Source of the DNA: Pandoraea terrigena
GTDB lineage: Bacteria; Pseudomonadota; Gammaproteobacteria; Burkholderiales; Burkholderiaceae
Direction: 5' to 3'
Assembly (NCBI RefSeq): GCF_902459705.1
Contig: NZ_CABPRU010000007.1
Span: forward strand, 62,001-126,000
DNA length: 64,000 bases
Part shown: in pieces, positions 54,488-63,391 of the stretch
How positions within the stretch are numbered: position 1 is the first letter of the stretch
Layout: every line of letters starts with the position of its first letter
Position numbers and translations under genes: made by a program
Notes under the pieces: generated by a model
The model's input: only the letters and a program-made list of their open reading frames with translations
What the model was told of the DNA's origin: nothing
Databases searched by the model: none

Positions 54488-57424
54488 TTATCGGAGAAAC
54501 AAGCGGTTGATTACGTGGAGACCATCTGCATATGCGCGTTCGAGCGTCATGTGCTCAACGCCCTTTGGCTTACACATGATGACCTGCGACCGTCCGCTGC
54601 CTCTCTTGAGCCTTGCTGAGTCGAAGAACTGAAATCCATCTCCATCACTTAAAGCTGCTATTGCAGTATCTTCCAAGTCGCTCTGGAACCCGAGTACGAT
54701 CTCGGTCATAACCGAATTACCTTCGCCCGTCGTGACTTCCACTTCTTCATTCAAGCGGCTACACAACACATCTCCAAGCATGGCCAAATATGTCTCCGGC
54801 ACCCTTGAGTCTCCCGAAGGACGCGGTGTGGGCCAACGAGCGTTCTCAAGTTCGCTGCGAAAGTCTGCATAGTCCTCAAGCGGTGCTAGAAATTCCTCCA
54901 TCTCCATACGCTTGAGGACGTCACTCGCTTTGGAGCCCGAGCAATCCCAATCGGTATGGCTCTGCAACGAAGCAAGCGAAGGCACCACTATGCGCTCCAA
55001 ATCGTTCTTCTCCGCTCGCTTGCCGTCAATCTGCCAAAGTTTTCCAAACAAGGCGAATTGGTACCGCGCAAAATCGCTCATTAGATACTGTCCCAGGCGG
55101 GACAGCAGTTCAAGTTGCCTGGCTTCGTCACGCTTAGGCGTTGGCTTGATTGAGAAGATCAAATTGAATGTCGGATTGACCGCAAACACCTCAGCGGTGC
55201 GGTAGCAATACTGCATGCTGCGCGCCAAGATCAGCCGAGGCCCTTTGCACCGTGCACCGACAGAGTTCTCCTTCAGTTGCTCGATCGACAGATCTCGAAG
55301 ATCTGGGTGCTCTTCAAAGACCGCCGACAGATCCGTTATGACCGAGCGCCTGTCATCTCGCAGTTTTGGATCAAGTTGTGCAGCAGCCGCTCTTGCCGCG
55401 CCCGGGATCTTCAATTCCGCAGCCGTGACCCCCCGCGCAAGCTCCAAACCCGCATCATCCAACAACCCACGAAGAGAAGTGACTTTTTCTCCGTGATATA
55501 GGCTGATGAGCCGCTGCTTAACCCTACGGTCGTATGGTTTGAGGACAAAAGCATCAAACACATTTTCCGGGTTGGCAAAAGCCATTGCGCTGGGCAAGCT
55601 ATTCACGTCAGCGCGATCGACGGCGAGCATCCACATAGCGTCAGGATTGAAGGGCTGAGACCACAGCCGCGGCATGTAGAAATAGGTTCGCCCTACTGCC
55701 TTCGGTGGTCGATTGGTGGCAAACATCAGGGCTGCCGGATCCTCAGCGCCCGCGAAGAGGTAGCGCCGCCAACTAGACATGTTCACAACCAAATCGATGT
55801 CGGTCTCTCGTGCGAAGGCCGTAACGAAACGACCTGCGGCTGGCGCAGCAAAGGATTTAGCTGGCAGCACCAAAGCAAGCCTACCGTCGACTTTAAGGTA
55901 CTTTTTTACGAGACTCCACGCCACATGCTGGGAGGCGTCGTGCCACTCAATCGCGTATCTCTCCACCTCACCGCTGTGCTCCGTGACATCGGCCAACTTC
56001 TTCCATGGCGGGTTGCCAACAGTGATGTCAAAACTGATTTCTGGGAAAAATCGTTTCTTAGAGAAGAAATCCGCCGCGACGATATTCGACCCAAGCATCG
56101 GTGGAAACACTTTCTCGGCGCTCACCTCGTTGATGTGAGACGCAAGATCTACGGGATCCAGGTAGTCCAAAAGATTCAAGTACAAACTGAACGCAGCTAC
56201 CTGCGCCGCCGAGGACGACTTCTCCACCCCATAAATGCAACCTTTGAGTAGTTCGTGCAACCTCTGCAAGGATAGGTAGCGACGGCCGCGCTGCCTCCCC
56301 ACCGCAAGCTCACTTTCAACAATGTGGCGGAATGCCGCGACCAAGAAGACCCCCGAACCACAAGTCGGATCCAGCACCTTTGTGTCTCTCTTGAACTTGC
56401 AGCTGTCTGCGACCCGATTCAAGATGAAATCCGCTAGGAATGGGCGCGTGTACACGACGCCGTCACGATTGGCGTCTTCGACGGACTCCGTCCGGAGGAA
56501 CTTTTCGTATACAGCCGAGAGGGTCTCGATGCGAATGGCAGAAAGGTCGATCGAGAACAGCGCAGTCTGTCGATATTTGCCATCGTATTTCTCGCCTCTT
56601 CGGATGAAACCGATGGCCAGATCCAAGAGGGAAGGCGTGACTAGTGAACGTTCTTGCTCGCTGATCTGAAAAACTCCGCCGTTGAAGACTTCATCTATTC
56701 GGTCTTGCAGCGTCCAAAATCTTGACGACTGCTGTTCGAGAAGTCTTTCCCCCTCCGCTGCATCACATTCCCAACCCTCGACCTCAATGACCCTCTTGTC
56801 GGTGAGCAAGTAGGTGTAGATCAGTCTGCCAATGAGTCGATTGATCAGATCTGGCCGGATCCTCAGCCTCTCCGACTTGATGTTATCCGCAAGGTAATCA
56901 TGCAGTCCTTCGAGACCGTCTAACAACGCTGCATCAACCCCAACCTTTCCTGATTTCGTAAAATCTCGCCACGTGATGGACGCATGCAGACGGTCGGGCG
57001 CAAGGTCCCGTAGCGAAGGCGCGAGACGGTCCCCGGTCGACCAAGGCAACGGCTCTCGTTGCACCGCGTCGTTCCAGCGAGCGTCGGTCAAAAAGTGGAA
57101 GCCGCTGCAGACGATCACTTCGTCGGGGCAGAGAATGACCAAGCACGGCACTTTGCCCTGACTCCAAACCCAGCGGTGGATGCGTCGGGCATCGTCTTCA
57201 TCGTCTGCCTGCACAATGTAGACCAAGGGAGTGAAACGTCGCGAGCCATCCTGGCCCCAATGATCCTCCCAAGCGCCAAAGCACGCCTGCAACTTTGCTT
57301 GATCGTGCGCCGCCCAGAGCGCCTGCGCAACGCCAGTCACCTGGGAAAATTCCCTAGGTTCAATCAGGCCGCTGTCCCCGTCGTAACCGAGACATTCGCA
57401 GAAGTGTTTAACGGGGGTTCGCAT
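54488..57424 (-). CDS. Large N6-adenine DNA methyltransferase (Eco57I-like core)
   Basis: This 978-residue protein has a Type IIG/Eco57I-like methyltransferase centre: motif I LDPTCGSGVFL (351-361) and motif IV NPPW (471-474), preceded by VYEKFLRTE and VVYTRPFLADFIL, which link helicase-like or nuclease-like N-domains to the core in this family. The C-terminal third is likely the target recognition region. The N-terminal 300 residues show no obvious nuclease motif; the separate PD-(D/E)XK protein downstream may provide cleavage. The start is the ATG at 57424. Confidence 0.9.
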   Translation of the reverse strand: MRTPVKHFCECLGYDGDSGLIEPREFSQVTGVAQALWAAHDQAKLQACFGAWEDHWGQDGSRRFTPLVYIVQADDEDDARRIHRWVWSQGKVPCLVILCPDEVIVCSGFHFLTDARWNDAVQREPLPWSTGDRLAPSLRDLAPDRLHASITWRDFTKSGKVGVDAALLDGLEGLHDYLADNIKSERLRIRPDLINRLIGRLIYTYLLTDKRVIEVEGWECDAAEGERLLEQQSSRFWTLQDRIDEVFNGGVFQISEQERSLVTPSLLDLAIGFIRRGEKYDGKYRQTALFSIDLSAIRIETLSAVYEKFLRTESVEDANRDGVVYTRPFLADFILNRVADSCKFKRDTKVLDPTCGSGVFLVAAFRHIVESELAVGRQRGRRYLSLQRLHELLKGCIYGVEKSSSAAQVAAFSLYLNLLDYLDPVDLASHINEVSAEKVFPPMLGSNIVAADFFSKKRFFPEISFDITVGNPPWKKLADVTEHSGEVERYAIEWHDASQHVAWSLVKKYLKVDGRLALVLPAKSFAAPAAGRFVTAFARETDIDLVVNMSSWRRYLFAGAEDPAALMFATNRPPKAVGRTYFYMPRLWSQPFNPDAMWMLAVDRADVNSLPSAMAFANPENVFDAFVLKPYDRRVKQRLISLYHGEKVTSLRGLLDDAGLELARGVTAAELKIPGAARAAAAQLDPKLRDDRRSVITDLSAVFEEHPDLRDLSIEQLKENSVGARCKGPRLILARSMQYCYRTAEVFAVNPTFNLIFSIKPTPKRDEARQLELLSRLGQYLMSDFARYQFALFGKLWQIDGKRAEKNDLERIVVPSLASLQSHTDWDCSGSKASDVLKRMEMEEFLAPLEDYADFRSELENARWPTPRPSGDSRVPETYLAMLGDVLCSRLNEEVEVTTGEGNSVMTEIVLGFQSDLEDTAIAALSDGDGFQFFDSARLKRGSGRSQVIMCKPKGVEHMTLERAYADGLHVINRLFLR

Positions 57425-58003
57425 GATCCCTGGAAGATACTATAAATAGGGTCCTCGTATAGCACAAATAGACCTCATTCGCATCAAAAATCGCGGTTTT
57501 ACGACCTGGCCGCAAGGATTGTGGAGAAATTGGTTCTGGACGTATCACGTCAGTTTCACTCGCCCTTTGCGACGAATCTCAATTAGACATTCAAGCAACT
57601 CGCGCGAAACCACCCCGTCCGTTTGTGCACGTCCGATGGAATGCTGAGGTTTTGCTAGGCGTAGGCCATGCTGTGGGGCTGAGCGCGGTACGACCGCCCC
57701 GATAATGGGCCGTTCCGGGACGCGTCGCGCAACGCGGTGAACAAGGCAGGGACTTTGGAACCGATTCCAAATGGTGCGTTTCTCGCCCGGCAAAGCGCTT
57801 GCTTCAATCGAACGGTTGCGCAGAGGCGTTATCGTCGATGCCTCGTATTCAGCGGCCATCAGCCACTATGCGATGCAACGTTGCGCGGCATCCTCGTCTG
57901 CGTTTTTCGCGGCAGCCGAAACGCGTCTCGCGGACCACTCAATGCGAACTCGCACCAGTCGCCAAGCCGGCTCTTGCGTATCCAATGCGAGAAATGCTCA
58001 CGT
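57425..58003. other. Unassigned region near the right end of the island
   Basis: About 580 bases. A 104-codon minus-strand frame (57545-57859) is open but has no recognised domain or ribosome site. The stretch just upstream of the methyltransferase (57425-57540) is AT-richer and likely carries its promoter. Confidence 0.35.
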
Positions 58004-58223
58004 TCAGATGCGTAAAAGAATGCTCGCAGCGAGCACAATGGCGAGCGCGGCAGACCGGATATGCCTCCGAAGACCAGACACGACAATCGTCAAATCCTGC
58101 TTCATCGTAAAATTGGTCGATTGAGGTCGCCTCGTTGGTACACTCGGCTGACGCTTCAGCGGCCTCCTGAGTCAAGCCGCCCTTGGTTTGCATATGCCGT
58201 GTGAATTTGAGGGTATCGATCAT
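58004..58223 (-). pseudogene. DUF1640-like gene remnant (frameshifted)
   Basis: From the ATG at 58223 the minus strand reads MIDTLKFTRHMQTKGGLTQEAAEASAE, like the start of small coiled-coil DUF1640 proteins. After ATSIDQ homology seems to move to another frame (MKQDLTIVVSGLRRHIRSAALAIVLAASILL, ending at 58004), which looks like the family's C-terminal membrane helix. The middle is missing and the frame is broken. The family call rests on recall of a short match. Confidence 0.4.
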
Positions 58224-58466
58224 GTTCTTCCCGTAGAGTTCGTGAACAACAGACGGGTGGTCACATGGACCAAGCTGCCGTGTCAGTGGGGCTGCTTTGT
58301 TGATGTGGCGGATCGTGTCGACGTGTGGCGTGGACGACGACGAGGGCTTTGTCCAGCGCAGTACGCTACAATTTTGTCCGGAAGGCGGTTGTCGCCGTGG
58401 ATGTCGAGTTTTTCCGTCGCGCGCTAAAATCAGATTGGCAACAGAACCGGAGTGTTTCCGCAATTT

Positions 58467-58485
58467 GGGGGCATTTTTGGGGGCA
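58467..58485. repeat. Two GGGGGCA motifs next to attR
   Basis: GGGGGCA at 58467-58473 and 58479-58485, 12 bases apart, about 60 bases before attR. They match the four copies beside attL. Confidence 0.55.
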
Positions 58486-58542
58486 TGGCGGGATCGAAGA
58501 AACTACGAAAGCATTTTGTGGATTGGCTTTAGAGGAAATTTG

Positions 58543-58564
58543 CGAGTCCTGCAGCCGGCACCAA
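58543..58564. repeat. attR: right 22-bp copy of the tRNA-Thr end
   Basis: Exact copy of 24378-24399. Upstream sequence here is not tRNA-like, so this is the displaced end of the target site and marks the right border of the island. Confidence 0.92.
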
Positions 58565-58572
58565 TAAATTCA

Positions 58573-58601
58573 AAGGGCCACGTGATTTTCACGTGGCCCT
58601 T
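58573..58601. terminator. Displaced terminator of tRNA-Thr beside attR
   Basis: AAGGGCCACGTGA and TCACGTGGCCCTT form a perfect 13-bp stem with a TTT loop, 9 bases after attR, at the distance expected downstream of a tRNA. It is probably the original chromosomal terminator of tRNA-Thr, separated from the gene by the island. Confidence 0.75.
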
Positions 58602-58769
58602 CGACGTTTTCGATGGTTCCCGCGCTGCCAATGTGCCGCTTCAGACGGCTCACTAACGCCCCCGGGTGCAGGTCGCCGCAGGGACGCCCGACGACGCCCA
58701 GTCGCGAGGATCAGCCCGGCGAAACAAATAACGCCACGCCAAAACAATCGCCGCACCCAAACCAGCGGA

Positions 58770-59822
58770 TCAGCGCGACTGCCGCTTGTATCCTTCGCCG
58801 CCGATGCGTGCTCGGTCTACCGCCGCAATTCGGTTGCGCCCCTGGTCTTTGGCCTGATAGAGCTGCGCATCAGCCAGATTGATAAACGCGGTGATATCGA
58901 TGTCTCCGGTCGGCACGACGGTCGCTACCCCGAAGCTTGCCGTCACTCGCTGACCGTGCGGGGAGCGCAGGTGAGCGATGGCTTCCTCCGCGATCAGCGC
59001 GCGGCAACGCTCCGCAACACGCACGGCGTCATCGGCATTCGTGTCGGCGAGCACGAATATGAATTCTTCCCCGCCAAACCTGCCCAGGAACGCATTCGGC
59101 CCAACTGCCTCTTCGAGCACGCGCGCAAGGCGCTTCAGACACTCGTCGCCTTGAAGATGACCGTAATAATCGTTGTACGATTTGAAGAAATCGATGTCGA
59201 CCATCACGAGCGAAAGCGGGTTGCCCGATGCCGCCGCGCTCGCCCATTCGCGGGCAATGACCGTGTCGAACATGCGACGGTTGCCGACCCCGGTCAAACT
59301 GTCTGACAACGAGAGCCGCTCCAGTTCGCGCTGGAGTTCCGCGAGCCGAGCCTCGGTGCGCTTACGTTCACTGATGTCGAACATGAAGCCGATCAGCGCG
59401 TCAACGTCACCGTTCTCTTTGCGCACGACGTGGACAACGTCGCGAATCCACACATACCCGCCGTCCGCAGTCAGCGCGCGATAGTCCGCCTCATGATCGG
59501 CGCCCGCTTGCGACTGTGCGACGCAAAATTCCACAACCGCCTCCCGGTCCTCCGGATGCATCCGCGAGGCCCAGTCCTCGACCGTTCTCCACGTCGATGG
59601 CGCGTAGCCAAGCAGTTTCTCAATCTGCGGGCCGATATAGGTGAACTGCATTGTCGCCCAGTCGATCTTCCAAGGGATCGCTCGGGTTGACTCGAGCAAC
59701 GTGCGATAAACCGCAGGGTTGTCCTCGCCGGGCTGGTGTTCGGACGATACCAGGCTGTCCTCGTGGCGCAGGAAGGCGGCTTGAAGCGAGCTGGGAGCTA
59801 AATCCTTTTCTTCGTGACTCAT
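58770..59822 (-). CDS. PAS domain diguanylate cyclase (GGEEF)
   Basis: This 350-residue protein likely makes cyclic di-GMP. An N-terminal PAS/PAC sensor (residues about 50-165, with IGPQIEKLLGYAPSTW, ending in FMFDISERKRTEARL) precedes the GGDEF domain (SDSLTGVGNRRMFD to the end) with active-site GGEEF at 250-254. The inhibitory RxxD site that normally precedes it is absent, so product inhibition may be weak. No membrane helix is seen, so it is cytoplasmic. The ATG at 59822 was chosen; the upstream extension is Cys/Arg-rich and unlikely. Confidence 0.92.
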   Translation of the reverse strand: MSHEEKDLAPSSLQAAFLRHEDSLVSSEHQPGEDNPAVYRTLLESTRAIPWKIDWATMQFTYIGPQIEKLLGYAPSTWRTVEDWASRMHPEDREAVVEFCVAQSQAGADHEADYRALTADGGYVWIRDVVHVVRKENGDVDALIGFMFDISERKRTEARLAELQRELERLSLSDSLTGVGNRRMFDTVIAREWASAAASGNPLSLVMVDIDFFKSYNDYYGHLQGDECLKRLARVLEEAVGPNAFLGRFGGEEFIFVLADTNADDAVRVAERCRALIAEEAIAHLRSPHGQRVTASFGVATVVPTGDIDITAFINLADAQLYQAKDQGRNRIAAVDRARIGGEGYKRQSR

Positions 59823-60099
59823 CGTGGTCTTCCAATACCCTGTAAATCCATTATCGGCAGGTGCGGCAGGGCCTTGAGCACAGCGCGACGATTGATCGCC
59901 TGCAGACCCGCAAGTCATCGGTTGCCAACAACCGCACGTTTCCAATTGTCGCCGAGGTCGAGGCAAACTGGGCTGCTGCCGATTCGGTGCGAGGTCGCCC
60001 CGAATTTGAGCTGCGTGCGGATATAGCGTCCAATCATGTAGTCGGGAAATTAGACATGAAGAAGCGAGGTCCGCCGCCGCAGACGGGCCTCCGCTACAG

Positions 60100-60402
60100 C
60101 TACCCCCTCACTTTCGGCGGCAGCCCCTTGCCCGGCGAGTAGAGGATAAGACTCGGGCTAATCAATTTGTCCGACGCGACCACGGCATGTGCCAAGGTGT
60201 CGAAATAGATGGCGTGCTCCGGATCGGCAACCGGGGACTTTTTGATTTCCCTTGCCAGTTCGTCCCACTCGAAGCCGAGGTATTTCCTGTGTTCGTAGAA
60301 CCAGACGACGTGTCCTTCACGTGTCAGCGACTTCTGGATGTCGCGTCCGTCATCTCCTGCATCTGCACCGCCCTTTCCGTTGTCATTCTCTGAAGTACTC
60401 AT
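60100..60402 (-). CDS. Small protein of unknown function
   Basis: The 100-residue product has an acidic, Gly/Asp-rich N-terminal tail, then a compact region (REGHVVWFYEHRKYLGFEWDELAREIKKS and YFDTLAHAVVASDKLISPSL). No signal, membrane segment or known domain is seen. A clear AGGAG 7 bases before the ATG at 60402 supports a real gene. It stands alone between the cyclase and fisR genes. Confidence 0.65.
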   Translation of the reverse strand: MSTSENDNGKGGADAGDDGRDIQKSLTREGHVVWFYEHRKYLGFEWDELAREIKKSPVADPEHAIYFDTLAHAVVASDKLISPSLILYSPGKGLPPKVRG

Positions 60403-60693
60403 CAAGGTCTCCTGTGAAGTGCGTGGGTTCAGCCGGTCTATCGGCCAAGCTCATCATCGCAGCAGTGTCGAGCCTTGCGTTTCAGTAACTTCCGAATAAC
60501 TTCGCCGATGTGTTGACACTCGAAACGTATCGGCCACCGACAAAAACGCTCGCGACGTACGACGGGCTGAAAATACGGATGCGTCACTCCCTTGCGGCTT
60601 CCCGCTCCCGCCGCCGGTTTCCCGCTTCTCCGCGAAGCCGGATGTCGCGTTCGATTTGAACCCGCGCGGCGTAACCGGCGGGCAATACCGGTG

Positions 60694-62004
60694 TCACGCC
60701 AATCCTTCGGCTTTCAGACGCCGATACAGGGTGCGCTCGCTCAACCCCAGATGGGCCGCCAACGCCTTGCGCGTGCCCTGGAAATCGCGAACCACCGTGG
60801 CGAGATCGACCTCGCCGCCAGTCGTGAGCATCTCCGTCTGGCGGGTTGTGGCCACGTCAAGTGCGAGGTGCTCGGGCCTGATCACGCCGTCGTCGGCGAA
60901 CAGACGCGCGCGCTCAAGCACGTTTCGCAACTCCCGGATGTTGCCTGGCCAGTCGTATCGAACGAGTTGCGCCATGGCCTCCGGCGACGTATGCAGTCGT
61001 TGATCGGGGTCTTTGCCGCCTCGTTGCAGCAGCGATTCCACAAGCAGGGGAATATCGTCGCGCCGCTCCCGTAACGCGGGCAGGTGAATGGGGAAAGCGC
61101 TGATCCGGTAATAGAGATCCTGACGAAACGCGCCTTCGACCACCATCGTTTGCAACGGCTTGTGGGTGGCGGCGACCAAACGGAAATCTGCCTGTTGCGT
61201 GTCGACAGAGCCGACCCGCCGGTAGGTGCCCGACTCGATCAGCCGCAACAGTTTGACCTGCATCCCCAGCGGTACGTCACCAATCTCGTCGAGGAAAATG
61301 GTGCCGCCTTTTGCCGTCTCGACGAGTCCAGCCTTGCGCGTATGCGCGCCGGTGAATGCCCCCTTCTCGTAGCCGAACAGTTCGCTCTCGAACAGGGTTT
61401 CGGTCAGCCCCGAGCAGTCGACCACCACAAACGGGCCGCGCGAGCGCTGGCTCGCCTCGTGCAACGCGCGCGCAAACAACTCCTTGCCGCTGCCCGACTC
61501 TCCCAACAGCAGCACCGGCAATTCCGCAGTAGCCACCCGCTGCAGTTCTCCGAGGGCGCGATTGAACGCGGCCGACTTGCCGACCAGCCCCTGACGACTG
61601 GCTTGCACCGACGCGTGTCGTACGGTTTGCAACCGTTCGACGAATCCAACCACTTGATGATGGCTGTCAACGATCGGCCGGAGTTCAACGTCGACATGCT
61701 CCGGACCCCGCGGCGTGTGGTGGATGTGGAGAACGCGATCCGGACCCTTGCTGATCAGCGCGCTTTGCATAGGGCAATGCTCGCCGGCCTGATCGCAGGG
61801 CACCGCGTAATGGTGCGACATCGCATAGCACTTGTGGCCGACGTAAGGCTTTCCTGCCGTCGCGAACTGGCGCTTGTAGGCCGTATTGGCCGCCAGGATC
61901 TCGTAATCGGTGTTCATCACGATCATGGGTGCGGATTCGTGATCGAGATAGGAAATCAGGGCCTGGACCTGAAAGGCCTGAAGAACGTCGGGAACGGGGT
62001 GCAT
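60694..62004 (-). CDS. fisR: FisR-type sulfane-sulfur-responsive sigma-54 activator
   Basis: This 436-residue enhancer-binding protein has an N-terminal PAS-like sensor, a central AAA+ domain with GESGSGKE (Walker A), GAFTGA (sigma-54 contact) and [11 protein letters not shown], and a C-terminal Fis-type helix-turn-helix ([20 protein letters not shown]). The sensor has Cys59, Cys70 and Cys77, spaced 11 and 7 as in FisR of Cupriavidus, where they sense sulfane sulfur. It is divergent from the persulfide dioxygenase, whose promoter has a -24/-12 element. The start is the ATG at 62004. Confidence 0.9.
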   Translation of the reverse strand: MHPVPDVLQAFQVQALISYLDHESAPMIVMNTDYEILAANTAYKRQFATAGKPYVGHKCYAMSHHYAVPCDQAGEHCPMQSALISKGPDRVLHIHHTPRGPEHVDVELRPIVDSHHQVVGFVERLQTVRHASVQASRQGLVGKSAAFNRALGELQRVATAELPVLLLGESGSGKELFARALHEASQRSRGPFVVVDCSGLTETLFESELFGYEKGAFTGAHTRKAGLVETAKGGTIFLDEIGDVPLGMQVKLLRLIESGTYRRVGSVDTQQADFRLVAATHKPLQTMVVEGAFRQDLYYRISAFPIHLPALRERRDDIPLLVESLLQRGGKDPDQRLHTSPEAMAQLVRYDWPGNIRELRNVLERARLFADDGVIRPEHLALDVATTRQTEMLTTGGEVDLATVVRDFQGTRKALAAHLGLSERTLYRRLKAEGLA

Positions 62005-62043
62005 AGCGGATGCTCGCGATAGTGGAACGGCAACGACTGCCAG

Positions 62044-62082
62044 TACTGCCATTTGGCAGTATGCCACTGCCAAATGGCACTG
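62044..62082. promoter_or_regulatory. Two palindromes, likely FisR binding sites
   Basis: TACTGCCATTTGGCAGTA (62044-62061) and CACTGCCAAATGGCACTG (62065-62082) share the core TGCC-N4-GGCA. Their centres are 21 bases apart, two helical turns. They lie about 85-125 bases upstream of the -24/-12 element, a normal enhancer position, and 40 bases from the fisR start, so FisR could also control itself. Confidence 0.7.
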
Positions 62083-62166
62083 TCACGAGCGACAGAAATC
62101 GCTCAGTCTCATCCGAGATTTAAATTTTGATTATTCAAATCATTGAGTTAACGGAATTTCACGAGT

Positions 62167-62182
62167 TGGCACGAATTTTGAT
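62167..62182 (+). promoter_or_regulatory. Sigma-54 promoter of the persulfide dioxygenase operon
   Basis: TGGCACG-AATT-TTGAT fits the -24/-12 consensus TGGCACG-N4-TTGC(A/T), with GA in place of GC at the -12. It lies 39 bases before the dioxygenase ATG. Confidence 0.75.
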
Positions 62183-62220
62183 AGTTATCGGACATTCGAC
62201 TGATTCATGAGGAGGAGATC

Positions 62221-63096
62221 ATGGAGAACTTGTACATCGAGGGCAACTTCGACCCAGCGACCAGCACCATCAGCTATATCGTGCTGGATCGCGCCACAAA
62301 CCACTGCGCATTGCTCGACACTGTGCTTGATTACGACCCGAAGTCCGGCCGGACCTCGACACACAACGCCGACCACCTTATCGAGCGGGTTCAGGCGCTA
62401 GGCGCGACGGTGCAATGGATTCTGGAGACCCACGCTCACGCCGACCATTTGTCGGCTGCGCCCTATCTCAAGCAGAAGCTGGGCGGACGTATCGGCATTG
62501 GCGAGCATATCCGCCAGGTGCAGGATGTGTTCGGCAAACTGTTCAATACGGGCAGCGAATTCGCGCACGACGGAAGTCAGTTCGATCACCTGTTCGCGCA
62601 CGGCGAGCACTTCCAGATCGGTGATCTGAAAGCCCGCGTCATGCATACGCCGGGGCATACCCCCGCGTGCATCACGTACGTCGTCGAGGAAGGCGACCAG
62701 ATCGCCGCCTTCGTGGGCGACACGCTCTTCATGCCCGACTACGGCACGGCGCGTTGCGATTTTCCCGGCGGCAATGCGCGCACGTTGTTCCACTCCATCA
62801 ACGAGGTCCTCAGCCTGCCGGCGCATACGCGGCTCTATCTCTGTCACGACTATCAACCCAACGCCCGCAAGCTGGAATTCGTCACCACTGTCGCCGACGA
62901 ACGCAAGCACAACGTTCACGTGCGTGACGGAATCAGCGAGGAAGAGTTCGTGGCCATGCGCACGACACGCGACGCGACGCTGGACATGCCGACGCTGCTG
63001 CTTCCGTCAGTCCAGGTCAACATGCGCGCGGGGCAGTTGCCGCCTGCGGAAGACAACGGCGTGCGCTACCTGAAGATTCCCCTTAACGCTGTCTGA
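62221..63096 (+). CDS. pdo: Metallo-beta-lactamase-fold persulfide dioxygenase
   Basis: The 291-residue enzyme is of the ETHE1/Blh type, which oxidises glutathione persulfide to sulfite with a mononuclear iron. The metal motif is THAHADH (His71, His73, Asp75, His76), followed by MHTPGHTPAC and FVGDTLFMPDYGTARCDFPGG. The length and the C-terminal region match PDO rather than glyoxalase II. GAGGAGGAG just before the ATG gives a strong ribosome site. It is the first gene of the operon controlled by the divergent FisR. Confidence 0.92.
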   Translation: MENLYIEGNFDPATSTISYIVLDRATNHCALLDTVLDYDPKSGRTSTHNADHLIERVQALGATVQWILETHAHADHLSAAPYLKQKLGGRIGIGEHIRQVQDVFGKLFNTGSEFAHDGSQFDHLFAHGEHFQIGDLKARVMHTPGHTPACITYVVEEGDQIAAFVGDTLFMPDYGTARCDFPGGNARTLFHSINEVLSLPAHTRLYLCHDYQPNARKLEFVTTVADERKHNVHVRDGISEEEFVAMRTTRDATLDMPTLLLPSVQVNMRAGQLPPAEDNGVRYLKIPLNAV

Positions 63097-63113
63097 TCAC
63101 GCGAGGTGCCATC

Positions 63114-63308
63114 ATGAATATCAATGTGGGCGGTGTGGACCGTGGCCTGCGAATCGTCGCCGGCGCAGTGCTGATCTTGCTTGCGGCCACCGGAACCGTC
63201 GGGTGGTGGGGGTGGCTGGGGCTGATCGCTTTGATCACCGGGCTGGTCCGGTTCTGTCCGCTCTACTCGCTGTTCGGCATCAGCAGTTGCAAGACACGGG
63301 GTCTCTGA
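63114..63308 (+). CDS. DUF2892 (YgaP-type) membrane protein
   Basis: This 64-residue protein has two membrane helices (RGLRIVAGAVLILLAATG; WWGWLGLIALITGLVRF) and ends in FCPLYSLFGISSCK, the DUF2892 pattern also found in the membrane part of YgaP rhodaneses. It lies 17 bases after the dioxygenase gene and probably belongs to the sulfide oxidation operon; its exact role is unknown. Confidence 0.9.
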   Translation: MNINVGGVDRGLRIVAGAVLILLAATGTVGWWGWLGLIALITGLVRFCPLYSLFGISSCKTRGL

Positions 63309-63391
63309 CCCCATCGCTCGGACGGCACCGGCGCGGCTTTGCCCCCGAAATGCCGACGCCGAAGCGCCTATCGTCACCGAGGAGACACGCC

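Noticed and set aside
46444-57424. The right part of the island as a BREX or DISARM locus
   Set aside because: No PglZ, BrxC, BrxL, DrmA/DrmB or PLD-type gene is present; only methyltransferases, one SF2 helicase and nuclease candidates.
57545-57859. 104-codon minus-strand frame near the right end of the island
   Set aside because: No ribosome site and no recognised family; kept only as a note in the region description.
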